A stretch of DNA of 64,000 bases. It comes from Xenopus tropicalis. Lineage: Eukaryota; Chordata; Amphibia; Anura; Pipidae. This document shows positions 50,376 to 62,715 of the stretch, one piece after another. Within the stretch, counting starts at the first letter, position 1. Every line of letters begins with the position of its first letter. The translations under genes and the position numbers were made by a program. The stretch is from contig NC_030681.2 of NCBI RefSeq assembly GCF_000004195.4, positions 91,891,681 to 91,955,680 of the forward strand, written 5' to 3'. The notes beneath the pieces are model-generated. The model made no database searches. It had not been told where the DNA came from and saw only the letters and a list, made by a program, of their open reading frames with translations.

Positions 50376-51197
50376 TTGTCTTCTAAGTTTCATTATTATA
50401 TTTATAGGTTGTCATACCTGTATTTTGTAAACAAGGGAAAATATATTAGTAGCTCATTTAAGTATTCAGGGCACACAGGCAAGGGATAAAAGGTTTCAGA
50501 AAACAACCAATGCCTTGCATATATAAAGACTATGGCACATGTGGAGCTCTGATAACTTCTACTGATCATTTCATATTAAAGCCCAATGGGAAAACATTAG
50601 TGATGAGCAGCCTGCAAGGCACACAGCCTTTAACCACCACTCACCACTACAGACTGCAATGCGAATGACTGCTGGGACAGCTGACACTTGTGCTCAAAGG
50701 GCAAAGCCGGTATCAACTGGACCTTAGCATATTCCTGACATATAAATGGTATTGGATTTACAGAAAATATTAAGTTCAACTCAAGTTAGTGATCCCATTA
50801 TTTAAAGCAGGTCATGTTAATATTACACTGTAAATTATGTGCAGATCTAAAAGGATGTTAAAAAATTGCCTCAATTTGTTCCACTACTCTTAGAGCTAAA
50901 CATACTGTTCCAATGGGGAATGCAAAAGTAATCTGCTATTCATCACAACCACTGCTGAAATACCAGGGCACATACAGCTTGTCAACCAAGACAAAAAGGA
51001 GGATCATCTGTATTGCAACATAGGTTTATAACTAATGTAAAGCTTTTTTCTCAAATTGCAGGGCACACTATATACAGTATGTATGATGTAGCTACTGAGT
51101 CTTTTCAGAACACAAGTGCAAATTGGTTGATACTATTCTATATTCTATGGAATTTGCAGTACCATGCTACAGAAATACAGCATTCCCTTTCATAGTA

Positions 51198-51487
51198 CAG
51201 GTATGGGATCCCCTAACTGGAAACCCGTTATTCAAAAAGCTCCAAATTACTATTGGAGATAGATAACTATCTCCCATAGGATTTAGTTTAAACAAATAAT
51301 TAAAATTTTTCAAACATATATTTTCTTTTCCTCTGTAATAATGAAACAGTACCTTGTACTTGATCCCTCCCAACTAAGATATAATTAATCCATATTGAGG
51401 CAAAACAATCCTATTGGGTTTTTGTTTACATAATTTTTTAGCAGACTTAAGGTATGGTGATTCAAACTACAGAAAGACCCCTTATAC
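51198..51487. repeat. CAGGTATGGGA element truncated at a C run
   Basis: Starts CAGGTATGGGATCCCC after TA and runs through the family interior to AGAAAGACCCCTTATA, where the right end is lost just before a run of 23 C. Confidence 0.78.
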
Positions 51488-51499
51488 GGACGGCCACCG

Positions 51500-51522
51500 C
51501 CCCCCCCCCCCCCCCCCCCCCC
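51500..51522. repeat. C23 homopolymer
   Basis: An unbroken run of 23 C at the broken right end of a CAGGTATGGGA element. Confidence 0.95.
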
Positions 51523-51845
51523 GGTCTTGTGCATTCTATATAACAGGTCCCCCACCTGTGCAAGTAATTATGAAAGTTTCAGTTACTGGAACATTTTGGT
51601 TGCATATTGGATATTATTAAATAAGATCTATGCCCCCTAAACACCTCTCTGCTTTTATTGTCCCAATAAAGTCAACAAGATTATTCCATATGGACCAAAC
51701 CATGTAGTGCAGCATCAAATGTATTACTCCAAAATGGTGCTGCTAATTGTTTCTCCAGTGATGCCTTAAGGAAGCATGTGTACTCAATCAGCACTGCTTG
51801 CCACAATGACAAAGCTGCAGATTTGAAAATGTAATAGACTAGACA

Positions 51846-52027
51846 TAGGGTTGCCACCTTTATCTGGGCAGGGGGGTGGGATTTTGACATTAGGTGGTGG
51901 GTGATGTAAGGGGGTGGGAGAATATGTTTAGGGGCACACTCATGCCATCAGGGAGTGGGGCAATTATACAGCATCTGGTGATTCCAACAGAAAAAATGGA
52001 CTGTCCAGTTCAAAAAAGGACAGAGGG
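51846..52027. repeat. TAGGGTTGCCACC repeat fragment
   Basis: TAGGGTTGCCACCTTTATCT at the left and AAAAGGACAGAGGGCAACT at the right; a relative with TAGGGTTGCCACAC lies near 60292-60390. It abuts the CR1 copy. Confidence 0.5.
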
Positions 52028-52577
52028 CAACTAAACTGGTTAAGGGGATGGAAGATTTTAACTATGAGGTGAGTCTGTCAAGGCTGGGGTTGTTTTCTCT
52101 GGAAAAGAGGCGCTTGCGAGGGGACATGATTACTCTGTACAAGTACATTAGAGGGGATTATAGGCAGTTGGGGGATGTTCTTTTTTCCCATAAAAACAAT
52201 CAGCGCACCAGAGGTCACCCCTTTAGATTAGAGGAAAGGAGCTTCCATTTGAAGCAGCGTAGGTGGTTTTTCACGGTGAGGGCAGTGAGGTTATGGAATG
52301 CCCTTCCTAGTGATGTGGTAATGGCAGATTCTGTTAATGCCTTTAAGAGGGGCCTGGATGAGTTCTTGATCAATCAGAATATCCAAGGCTATTGTGATAC
52401 TAATATCTACAGTTAGTACTAGTGGTTGTATATATAGTGTATGTATGTGAGTGTATAGATTGGTAGGTGTGGGTTAAGTGTGCTGGGTTTACTTGGATGG
52501 GTTGAACTTGATGGACACTGGTCTTTTTTCAACCCTATGTAACTATGTAACTATGTAACTATGTAACTATGTAACTC
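52028..52577 (+). mobile_element. CR1-type LINE 3' end with octamer tail
   Basis: Encodes the C terminus of a CR1 reverse transcriptase: LSRLGLFSLEKRRLRGDMIT, LYKYIRGDYRQLGD, then WFFTVRAVRLWNALP and a stop at about 52414. A 3' untranslated part follows (CTGGGTTTACTTGGATGGGT) and the element ends in tandem CTATGTAA units (52535-52576), the sort of 8-bp tail CR1 elements carry. It is 5'-truncated; the host gene runs the other way. Confidence 0.88.
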
Positions 52578-52986
52578 TAACTGTACACATTGTTCACTGG
52601 CAATCTATGACACTCAGATTTCCTGTGATATCAGAAGCAACTAAGATTTATTCTGTTTGTTTGAACACTGCCTTTTGTAAACCACACTTATTTACACTTG
52701 AAACTAAAGGCAGGCAGAAGTGTAGAAATACAGCAGAAATTTACTGTATAAAACAGACTTTGGTGCACATTCATTATATACTAGCAAAAATATTTAGCTT
52801 TGGGAAGCCCTAAAATGAGGGACATATTAAAATTAAGTTATTCCAATAAGATCAGATGTAGAGGGTCACACTAGACACAATGAAATGTCTGCATGGTGTC
52901 CTTAGGATCTGGCCTTATAGAAGCACTGAATAGGCTGGCATCACTAATCCAAAGTCAGTCATAAATGTGATAGCGTGTTTACTCAC

Positions 52987-53077
52987 CAAAACAAAGAGGC
53001 AATATGAAGCGTGGTCTTGATGTTCAGGAATAGTGGAAAACACTGATAAAATCAGGCAGCTGAAGACTAGGAGAAAA
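52987..53077 (-). CDS. kcnq5: kcnq5 exon 2 (S1 segment of Kv7.5 K+ channel)
   Basis: This 91-bp exon encodes most of S1 and the S1-S2 loop of a Kv7/KCNQ potassium channel: FLLVFSCLILSVFSTIPEH and about eleven further residues. The minus-strand acceptor is a T-rich tract ending in tttgcag and the donor is gtgagt. The first base completes a split codon and the exon ends on a codon boundary, so it joins exon 3 in frame. A 91-bp second exon is the usual KCNQ size. S1 packs against the voltage sensor in the plasma membrane. The loop STIPEH favours KCNQ5 over KCNQ2/3 from family knowledge. The preceding exon, with the cytoplasmic N terminus, is not in the window. Confidence 0.95.
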
Positions 53078-53407
53078 CTGCAAAAGAAAGAAATCAGTGG
53101 AAATTTGTAAGGTTCTCTACTTTAGCAATGGGTTCAATCTCAAAAATTCATGTATTGGCACATAACAATGGCTGAGTCATCCTGAGCCCTGCTTTGTAGG
53201 CATTCTGACAGTAAACCTAATGAGAGTGTTCCTCTCAGCTAACATCATAAAAGACTATTACTTTTCACATAAAATGACAAAATAATATATATTCTTTCAT
53301 TAGGAACTGACCACTGTAAGCTGTAAAGTCATTTTAGTCTGTTTAGATGTGCTAAAAATACATATACTGTAAGTTTAACAAATCCATGCCATCGTTCCTG
53401 TAATTTC

Positions 53408-53475
53408 TACACACACACGCACATACACACACACACAAATATAATATGTGTGTGTATTTATATATATATGTGTGG
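53408..53475. repeat. CA/TG microsatellite patch
   Basis: CACACACAC-rich, then AATATAATATGTGTGTGT and TATATATATGTGTG; a mixed dinucleotide tract about 300 bp upstream of exon 2. Confidence 0.85.
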
Positions 53476-53808
53476 CTATATTGTTCAGACATACTGCAAC
53501 CTTTATAATTCTCACAGACAACAGCAGCCTTCATCCTAGATCTTATAATCTATGGTGCTGATGCCATAGATTTTACAAAAACACGTTCTTGTTCAGAGTA
53601 TGGGGAAAAACAACTTGTCAAGCAATGCATGGTTCTGGCACTTACAGGGTTAAACAAGCCATGCACTAGCCCCTTGCTACACACAAAATGGTAATTTCTG
53701 TTTAATTCCTATAATTTCCACTCTGCGTATGGGCTCCCTCTGGCCAGCAAACCATGGGAAGATGTTATTACAGCGTGCAGAAGCAGATATTCACTCGGCA
53801 TGTACAGA

Positions 53809-54001
53809 CAGGGGTGTAACTACAGAGGAAGTAGACCCTGCGGTTGCAGTGGGGCCCAGGACTGTAGGGGGCCCAGTAACACTAATGAGCAATTTCAATA
53901 TATCTTGGTAGAATAAGTAAATTTACCAAAATTCTGGAGCCCTAGATTGAATTTACTGTGGGGCCCAGTAACATCAAGCTACCCTACTGTTTACACCTAT
54001 G
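53809..54001. repeat. CAGGGGTGTAACTAC element
   Basis: Tips CAGGGGTGTAAC and TTTACACCTATG with the repeated interior word GGGGCCCAG. A single left-end relic of the same family is at 14402-14470 (CAGGGGTATAACTAT, GAGCACCCAGGAGGTAT). Confidence 0.55.
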
Positions 54002-57000
54002 GAATCTATTATTCAGAATACCATGACAAGGGGGCTCCTCAATTGACCCTTCGCCTTGAGGTACCTCACTGAACCCCCTTGTTACATACCTTAATGAAAC
54101 ACCAGGAGACAGAGGTGGAGAAAATAGCCACAGCATTTATTCACATATTATCAAATAAATAGGACCTTGCCAGCCTAACCCAAGGCAATATTCTAATATT
54201 CTTCCATGCCATAATTCCATAATAGGTCGCTACTATGCTCTGCCGTTCCTCGCTGAAGACTTGAATGAGTATTAGACTGCCTCTACCTACAGAGAGGATG
54301 GCCCCAAACTCTGCTACCAGCAGGAGCTGCATTACCAACCATGAGAGAAGTTCAGCAGCCCTGCTGCCGGTCCTGTATCTGCAGTGTCTCGATGATAGGA
54401 AATCCAAGCAGGCTGTCACCTAGCACAAGCAGTAGTAGTGTCTGTATCTATCAGTCCACCGTGCAGTCACAGGAGAAAATCTCCTTTCTCCCTCTGCTAA
54501 AATTACCTGTGCAGTACTCTGGCAGGGTCCTACCGCTGCTGTGACAAACAAAATATATTATCATATATCCACTGTTTTGATCCAGGAGCAGGCAAAAAAA
54601 AACCAACCTGAAGCTAGTGCCAATTATGCCTCAAGAGGGAAAAAATTCCTTCCTGACCCCCTTGGCGATCGGAAACATTCCCTGGATCAAGCAATTGTAT
54701 TTAACATGAATTAAATACAATGCTGACTCTCAAGTTTAAACTGTATAAAGCACAGTGTGTATACAGAAAGCACAATATAACAATGGATTCAGGAAAACAT
54801 CCACATTCAGTTATTAATAGATAATATGAAAACAAAAAGAAGAGAAACTTCTGACATTTTGCAAAATATGCAAAAAGGGGGAGGGTGGGTGAATGTTTCT
54901 ACCTGCTCAGAAGATAAGGAAGAGAGTGCTTCTTTTTCTGACATCACATCCCTCTCTTAACGCTTTCCTTCTCACCTAATCACATTTGCACCTGGTTCTG
55001 CCAATCTCTAAACATAAACCAGTGCAATCTGGCAGCTGGTTATTCAGATCCCTTGTCATGTAGCTCCTGAGCTTATAGCTCCAGGGCTTTCCTATCTCAC
55101 CAGACAAAGTCTAATAACAATGAATGGGTTTTGCCATGTGCAGGTGAAATATCATCCAGTGGTCTCAATTACACAGGACAGGTTCCAATTTTAGACCATT
55201 AAAGGGATGGTCATTTATTAAACTGTCCACATGGTGAGTTCAGCCAAGTTATTTGACATGATAAAATGTGATTCCTACAAATCATATATTTCTGAAGATC
55301 AAAATCTACTCTGGCTGGCTTTTATTGCTTGGAACGGGATACTGACTTGGTTGATGATCCCTATCAGTAAATGCAGCAGCCCAGCAGCCAACCTAGAAGT
55401 TGCGAATTGAGAATGTTGCACTTCACTTTGCACAAATTGCCCATCAATGTGTATAACCAAACTACTAACAGATCTGGCTTGTTATAAATCTGCGTGTAGC
55501 CTGCTTGCTCTGATGTATGAAGTGGGGGCCGGGCTCTGACACAGAATACACTGATATAAAGAATGCCTTATCTTGCATATAAAATCCATATATCCTAATC
55601 TGTTCATATTAAACATTGCCCAACCTAGTATTTCTTAGATACCTACTCCAAAAGTACCTCCCTTAAAAGCTGTCTCTCTTAGGAGATAGTGGCATCCAGA
55701 CACGGTGGAAAATAAATATTTTAACAGTTTTGATATTGTAAGTAGCGTGGCTTAAATTTTCCACCATTTGTAGCTTTAACTTGAACTGTTTATGCTGGAA
55801 AATGAGATATGGCAAAGGTTATAGCCATTTGTTACAAGTGTTTGACAAGTGCTGTATAGAGCATAAGATTTCTTCCATAGAAGATGACTTTTAAATTAAT
55901 CATGTAAAACACTATTTAAAATGATGTGCGCTTTAGCCTTTTCCATTTGAATAAAAGAACATAGAAGAGTAAATAACATAAAAGTGTGTAATAAGTATAT
56001 ATTTTATTAGTATTATTATTCTGTATCTGTATAGAAGGATGAGGTCATCTTGATGAGAATATATATTATGTAATATCAGATTGCTTTGGGACTTTGTATT
56101 CTTCAATGTTCTTTCACATGTCTAATCATACCATAATGTTAGCAGTCCTCCACAGCAAACTGGGATGCTTTTAAAAAATGCATATGACTGGGCTGCATCA
56201 TACGCAGCATAAACGTGCCTTAAGCATTTAGTGTCCTTTTTAAACATGTTTTTTTTTATATTGTCAGAAAGCCGCCAAATCCCAGGGTGTGTTTATTAAG
56301 GCAAATTCAGGCAAATTTACAATGAGTCCTAATCATTTGAAATGTAATTAATTATTGATTATTCTATTAAAGTGTTTCCTCAAATACAGAGTGGGTGGGG
56401 GAGAATGAATCAGTCAGGGACTTCCTTGGTATAATAGTCGGACTCCCACACACCAGTAATTTAAATGTTCAGCTCCCAGATGGCATGAATTAGTTGATTC
56501 AAAGAATTATTAGGCTGAGGGAATAAGGGAATTAAATATTAAATTCTCCCAAAACAACAAGAGAACAAACAAAAATGTGTTCAAAATAAATAATGAAACC
56601 TCAATTTACATACCCTAATTTTCTCTAATTTTTTGCATTTCCCTAATTCTGGTCCCCTGAAAAAATGTAAAATGGGGGTTCTACTGGATTAATGTATTTG
56701 CTTAATATAATATATGAAAAAGATAACCCCTCCTATTAAACTGAGATCATTTCAGTATCTATAGACATGGGATGGGGATAAAGGTGTGCCATTATTGTAT
56801 AAACACAATTAGATAGCCTACCTAGAATCCTTTTTTCTTGGCCCAGTGATTTAAGGAGTACAGAATAAAGAAAACAAAAAGTTGATCACCTATACTAAAG
56901 TGACTTGTGAGTATACAGCTCAGTCTGTTCTGAGTAGTTAGCTTATGCTCCCTTGTCTGCAGTTGCTCTAGTCGCATGTTTATATTATATGTTTTAAAAT

Positions 57001-59014
57001 TAAAAAAAAAAAAACATACAGGATCACACTAGGCCAGAGGGACACAGGGAAAAAACATGCGCGCTCCAGTCCATGTGGGCTTCACCAACCCTGACTCGCT
57101 CTCAGCGCCATCCCCACCACCAATCGTGGCTGCAAGTAGGCAGAATAAGATATGGCGCGCAGGAGGATGGGAGGGGGTGTTGGAGGCTGCTGGCGAGTTT
57201 GGCGCATGAAGGAGGAGTTTGCAACTCGTTGGGGGCAATCGAGGTGGGTCCCGAACACCCCAGTCTAACACTGTCTATGAAAAAGTTGTTTTCTCAAGGC
57301 AGGCATGCTAGTGTAGGGCTGGACCCATCAGAACACTTTAGACCATAGGCAACTCTTCACACTATTTTATTTACTCCTTTTCAACTCAACCTCTTTGTCT
57401 TTGTGACCCTTGTGACTCTTTTCTTAACATAAAACCATCTATATATTCCTCCTCTTTGTTCCAAAACACAAATAGCTAGTGACCATAAATAGGCCAAATG
57501 GTTAGGAGTAGGAGGGCCCACTAACACCTGGGCTCACTAGGAATTTTCCCGGTATCCTGGTGGGGCAGTCCGACACTGAGCTAGATAACAGAACTAGCAA
57601 ACAGTATGATTACATTGGCCAAAGACTTACTTTGAACCAAGATAAAAAAGGGGGGGACCTGCTCTTTCAGAGATCATGCCATCATGCCTATGTAAAACCT
57701 TTAACTCCATGAAGACTATCAAACTATTCAGATGCATTTTCTACTTTGAGGCAGATTTCTAATCACAGCTAAAAAAATAATCATTGCCCTTTACATTGTA
57801 ACTCTGTGTTATTTTATTCTACATAACCCAAGGGTTTGAATAAATTGCTCATCTTCTATCCTTTATGATGGTCTATTATCTACAGTTGTTCCCATGTGTG
57901 TGCACAAGTAGATCAAGGGTCAACAAGGCATGCTAGTCCTTAAGTGGAAAAAATTTACTCAACAAAGCAATATAAATGTTGTGTTTTTCATGGATTTCTA
58001 TTTTGACAAACGCTGATAAAATGTACACACAGGACAAGCAGAGACTGCTTATACTATAGATTATATAACATTGTATATGAGAGTAGACCTGTTGCCTGAG
58101 CACCGTAGTAACACGGTACAAACAAAAGCATCAGTAATTTTATATATATGCTAATGCTATCGCTGTATAAATTAATAAGAAATTGTGCCTGTGTTTAGGA
58201 ATCATAATGAATTAATCCCAAGCAGCATTTAAAGTTGGTTAGATTACCCAGGGGCCCCACACCCCTTAAGGTGCTCCCACCGGCCGCGGCCCCTGCCGCA
58301 CAACCCCCCCCCCGGCAGGGGCCCCTGTCCGACGTCCTCCCTGAGCTTGTGTAAGTGATACACATCAGGGGAGGACACCGGCGGCTGGGGGAGTGGCAAC
58401 AGGGTCAGGTCTGGGCTGCTTGGGCCCACCAGGTATTTTACCGGTGTCCCGGAGGCCTAGTCCGACCCTGACGATATCAATGAGCCAATGCGACCCCTGA
58501 TCTGACAGGTCTGAAATTCCCGACTTGACAGCTTTAATCTGTCAGTGTATGGCCACCTTTACTCTCTGGGGCATTGTCCTGCCTCTCACATTACCAACAC
58601 CCAAGCGCTGGCTATTTTTCCTGTGACAAAGGCATGTTGGGGGATATATTAAGTAAGACAAAGGTAATTAGCCCAAAATAAAAAATTAGTGAGCAAAGCA
58701 AGATCACTTACATAGATACATGGAACAAATGCTATTTCAGGCAAACCTATTTGTATGCTTAGTTAGCAATTAAAGCAGTTGCTGCTGAATTAATATTATG
58801 GAATATTTATCAAACTGAGCAACTCAGCCTTTGATTGGGGAGAAAACACTCCCAGCATCTCCTATTTTTTCGCTGGTGGTTGGGGCAATTATTTCCAAAA
58901 AATGTTTCCCGTTTATTAATAACTGGCTTCAGCCTGACTGATTGGGATCTCAGACTCTCACAAAAAATCTGAAATTGTGGAACAAAAATACTGCCAAATA
59001 AGATTAAGGTTTTA

Positions 59015-59017
<3 letters not shown>

Positions 59018-59058
<41 letters not shown>
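59018..59058. repeat. (TA)n microsatellite
   Basis: An uninterrupted TA run of about 40 bp in intron 1; the open frame over it (poly Tyr-Ile) is spurious. Confidence 0.95.
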
Positions 59059-59059
<1 letters not shown>

Positions 59060-61139
59060 AACAAACACACTTCTCTTAAATTAATCATTCAATATCTAAT
59101 TAAGAAATAGCAACTACAGTAACTAAACCACTAAGCAACTGATTCATGACAGGCTTCTCTCTTATTTAGATTTCCTTGCTTTCTATTTGATGTGCTTTAA
59201 TAAGGAGTAATATTTACTTCCCATTAGCTAGATTTTAACCCATCATTTTGGTCTGTTTAGAATTTGGTCTACAGAAATGCATTTTATGTGTTGGACCACA
59301 AATGGGTAATTGTATGTGATTGAATGCTTGATATAAGGTATGTATTCTGCTTTGGGTAACATAGAATGTTTGTAAGGAAGTCTGCCTCCTTTACTACTCT
59401 GGTACTGGTGCCAGAACATTCCTTGGCCGCTGTCTATGCTTTTTTTTTGGTTATGAGACATTTTTCTTAAATTTTAGAGACTAGTACAAGTACTGACATT
59501 GCATGCTTTAATCCATATGACATTTATTTATAGGTCAGGAAAATGATTTCAGCTCTGACTGCTGCTTTTCATGAACTGAAATTCAAGAGAATGCTTAAAA
59601 ACAGGGAAAATGCATGGATGGTGTTAGTTCAGCCTTTGTTTTTTTTCTAAGCGGAACAATTAGTATTTTATGTTTTTTTTCTACTGTAAATAGTGCATGA
59701 TTAATCTGATCTATAAAAGAGTTTTGCATTTCTTTGAAATATGCAGAAGTAAGACAAAATAATGGAAACAATAAATAAAAAGCAAATAATAGTATTTCAA
59801 AGTAACTGCATGAAAATGAAACATTCTCTGCATGCTTTACCTTAGTTTCCATACAATACAGTTGCAGTTTAAATTATCTTTAAAAAAGCAGCATTTTGTT
59901 AATATATATTTGAAAAGAAACATGAGAGATCGAACAGAACATGAAACTTGTGCCAGAGTCTTCAAACCAAATGCATCAAGAGGAAAGTTGCTTTTACCTT
60001 CATCATCTCTATGGGTACTAGAGAATTTCCTTCTTGAAGAACAATCCTATATACTCCTACTCTACGTCATATTTTTAATTCATACATAAAAAGGGTCAGT
60101 ATTCGGTCCATTACTAAACTGCTTCTAGGGTTGACACTTTTCTGCTTTTAGGTTGAGGTTGGGGACAGCCAGTGACGTCACTTGGGGCGGGGAAATGGAC
60201 GGGCTAGTCAGAGGAATGGGGGAAATGGGTAGGGAAATGGGAAGGTGGGCATAATGGGCAGAAAGGGTCATGGAAGGGAGGGATTATAGGTAGGGTTGCC
60301 ACACTTACAAATTAACTGGCATTTATATTTGTAATACTGGCAATTTGCCCGCTAGGGTGGTCAAAAACTGGCAACACTAACTGCTGCCCAACTGATTAAG
60401 TAATTAGGATACTCTATGCCAATGCAGTGATTTCTGTGCAGATACATGTGATTCATATCTGGACTCATTGTAGACAGAGCACAGGAACATCCTGCTCCGT
60501 CTACAATTTATCTACAGGTATATTGCACTGAGTTCTGCTTGGATCGGGGGCGTGTCAGACGTTGCAGCACGGAGCACCTAGCTGCCATTTAACCCATCTG
60601 GTGAGTGCTCCCCTGTTTTGCTATATCTGGACTCTTGCAGCCTGCAGCCATGTTGCTTGGGTAACCCATAGCATTTCGTTTTATAACTTATTAGCATTTG
60701 TCAAATTTGATCAAATCTAATATTAAGTTATGGACACCCCATTCTACTGTAGCAATGCCACTTCATGCCTTTAATATAAATTCACAAGCTACATGGCTGT
60801 TATGTAATAAGCACAAACATACACGAACATACAGCAAAACACTCAGTCATGCAACATGCTTCTGAATTGCTTGCTAAAGCAATGTGTATTGTAAGGATTA
60901 TGTATGCAGCTGGTATTAAAGGGGTGCAGTGGCAACCCTACTCTGCATGAAAGTTAGCTTCATAAGCGCTTTAAAACAAGTAGACAGCATTGGAATAGGC
61001 TGGAGGGGTACCGCGAGGAAAACTGGTGAGATGTGCCACCCCAGACCCCCTATTTACCTTGCAGTGGCAAGGAAAAGGAAGTATATGGTTCAGCTAGGAG
61101 GCATGCATTGGGGAGTGGGGTGCTGCGGGGGGATTCATG

Positions 61140-61226
61140 GCGATGTAGGGGGACCTCCATGGATGGGGTGGTGGGCCCTTGAGGTAGCAGCCCTTGCTGG
61201 GCCCCAGACACCCCAGTCCGACACTG
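61140..61226. repeat. hAT-like terminal repeat fragments (several copies)
   Basis: The end GGGCCCCAGACACCCCAGTC followed by CGACACTG has relatives at 57240-57270 (CACCCCAGTCTAACACTG), 57531-57575, 58421-58475, 7416-7470 and, reversed, 39017-39060. All end in variants of CAGTGTCGGACTGG on one strand, but I could not pair left and right ends, so the class is a guess. Confidence 0.4.
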
Positions 61227-62133
61227 CAAGTACACTGGACCTTCCCATTAATCCTATAGTACATGCATTTTTGTACGTAGCAAAAATATATTTAAATCAC
61301 TACTGCCTTGCAGAACACCCATTCAAAAAATGTTCTCCAAAAAAAGGATAATCAATTTATTTATAGATTCATTATATCTATTATATGTCGTTATATCCGA
61401 CATAGAACATATTTATTATATGAATGGAAACTCAACTGATTTAAAATGATCATTGTCTCCCAAGTGTGCCAATAGCATATGTATATATATCAAAGCCCTG
61501 CAGTATTCCTTCTAACAGTGCTGAACGTTCAGAGGAAAGACGCATACACTAAATCAGATATTTCTGCACTTTGCACTGTATATTTATCACACATGTATGA
61601 GTGTATTCATTTACAGGAAAGTGTTGGTTTTGCAATAGCATAAATGTATGACAGTAGTCCATTTCCCAGCATGTTGCGCAATGTAACAACCTTTTACTAC
61701 TACAAAAGGATAAAAAAGCAGGAAATAGTTCCCCAACAGCTGCTAAGGGGGGCACTTCATTGTGCTTATCAAATGGTGAACAAAAGTGTACCCTAAACCC
61801 CAAATTTAAATAAAGTAAAGTAAAGCAATAAACGGTATATAAACAAAAACAGCTTATATTGGGATGGTAGTATCAAATCATACCCAGTAAGCAGTGGAGG
61901 CTCAGGTGTTTAGACCCCGAGTCTGTCTCAAATAAATATAGAATCCCAAAGCAATTAAAGAAGATCAAACCAGAATTAAATAGCTCACCAAAGTCCAGAG
62001 GTGGTCCGAGTGCTCGAGGCCCCGAACTCGTAGCTGAAGGGGAAAAATCGTTAACAGACGAAGGAACTCCAAGCGCACTGGACAACGGAGTTTGCTAAAA
62101 ACCGGTCTTTATTATTCCATTTAAAACCAAAGA

Positions 62134-62175
62134 GCCTAATGCGTTTTGTGCGCGTGTGCGCACCTAATCATAGGC
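62134..62175 (-). ncRNA. Degenerate hammerhead ribozyme of second Penelope copy
   Basis: On the minus strand, GCCTA and TAGGC form the outer stem I. The perfect 6-bp stem II GTGCGC/GCGCAC has loop ACAC. The cores are ATGATTA (expected CUGANGA) and AAAA (expected GAAA), then CGCATT. The same extra base precedes stem II as in the copy at 32464. Both catalytic cores have lost key bases, so it should be inactive, but the stems are kept with different sequences. Confidence 0.5.
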
Positions 62176-62305
62176 AAAAACACACAGTCATAGAAAGTTT
62201 TAATAGTGAGATAACAATGATGGACATGACAAAGCCACACCCACCCCCCATGTTAAAATAATTATGGAAAATAAATCACAAGAAAGGAAAGAAAAAATCC
62301 TAAGG

Positions 62306-62430
62306 CAGCGGTTCTCAACCTGTGGGTCGGGACCCCTTTGGGGGTCGAACGACCCTTTCACAGGGGTCGCCGAAGACCATTGGAAAACACATATTTCCGA
62401 TGGTCTTAGGAATAACTTTATGGTTGGGGG
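62306..62430 (+). mobile_element. SPIN-like hAT fragment (left end)
   Basis: Begins CAGCGGTTCTCAACCTG, then GTGGGTCGGGACCCC, GGTCGAACGACCC and CACAGGGGTCGCCGAAGACC, and ends TTATGGTTGGGGG. This matches, from memory, the non-autonomous SPIN (hAT) consensus known from several tetrapods. The right terminus (GAGAACCACTG type) is absent. The 8 bases before it (TCCTAAGG) and just after it (TCCTAAGC) match at 7 of 8 positions, as an 8-bp hAT target duplication would. Confidence 0.75.
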
Positions 62431-62524
62431 TCCTAAGCAAACTCCTTTTAAAGATCAGAAACCACGTAAATATCAAATGTAATAAACACATAAATAATTA
62501 CAAATGAATTTAAATTTAGTGAGG

Positions 62525-62715
62525 CTAGACATAACAGCTGACATCAAATGGGGAATTAAGGCCAGTAGGGTGACATGTGCCTAGGATAAATATCCATTTA
62601 ACTTCCAAACGTAAAAGTTTAGACCCTATCACCTGAATCTGCAGGAAAGATACATCTGATTCGCAACATTGTGTGAAATGTCTAGCTACAGGACTGTTAC
62701 TATTACTTAAACAAT
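62525..62715 (-). pseudogene. Penelope GIY-YIG domain (C-terminal half of split copy)
   Basis: The minus strand reads LSNSNSPVARHFTQC, VIGSKLLRLEVKWIFIL, GLNSPFDVSCYV and then a stop. It aligns with SRHFSECSN, LRAEVKWIYKL and LTFDISCYF of the intron 3 copy. Joining this half to the other half across the insertion gives a frame change, so the copy was decaying or was damaged on insertion. Confidence 0.85.

Larger units (their letters stand above)
36827..52986 (-). other. kcnq5: kcnq5 intron 2
   Basis: A 16160-bp intron between the S1 and S2 exons. It contains DNA elements with a 3-bp target duplication (36870-37570, 38470-39338), CR1 and L1 ends, an open Tc1-like transposon (41799-43392), an L1 5' piece, CAGGTATGGGA elements, a CpG-rich palindrome (49821-50375), a C23 run and a CR1 C-terminal segment. 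The parts 44920-48240 and 48275-49800 hold no repeat I can name with confidence; they are AT-rich with short homopolymers. Confidence 0.9.

Noticed and set aside
54054..54543. Possible second solo LTR (minus strand TGTCACAG to GTAACA with AATAAA)
   Set aside because: No matching target duplication was found and the ends are uncertain; left unclassified.
54553..54710. Block with TTCCTTCCTGACCCC and CCCTGGATCAA words
   Set aside because: Looks like a dispersed frog repeat, but I could not find its ends or class.
58248..58480. GC-rich block that might be kcnq5 exon 1 or a CpG island
   Set aside because: No YNFLERPRG-like N-terminal KCNQ peptide in any frame; it ends in the hAT-like word AGTCCGACCCTG and has C runs typical of a repeat.
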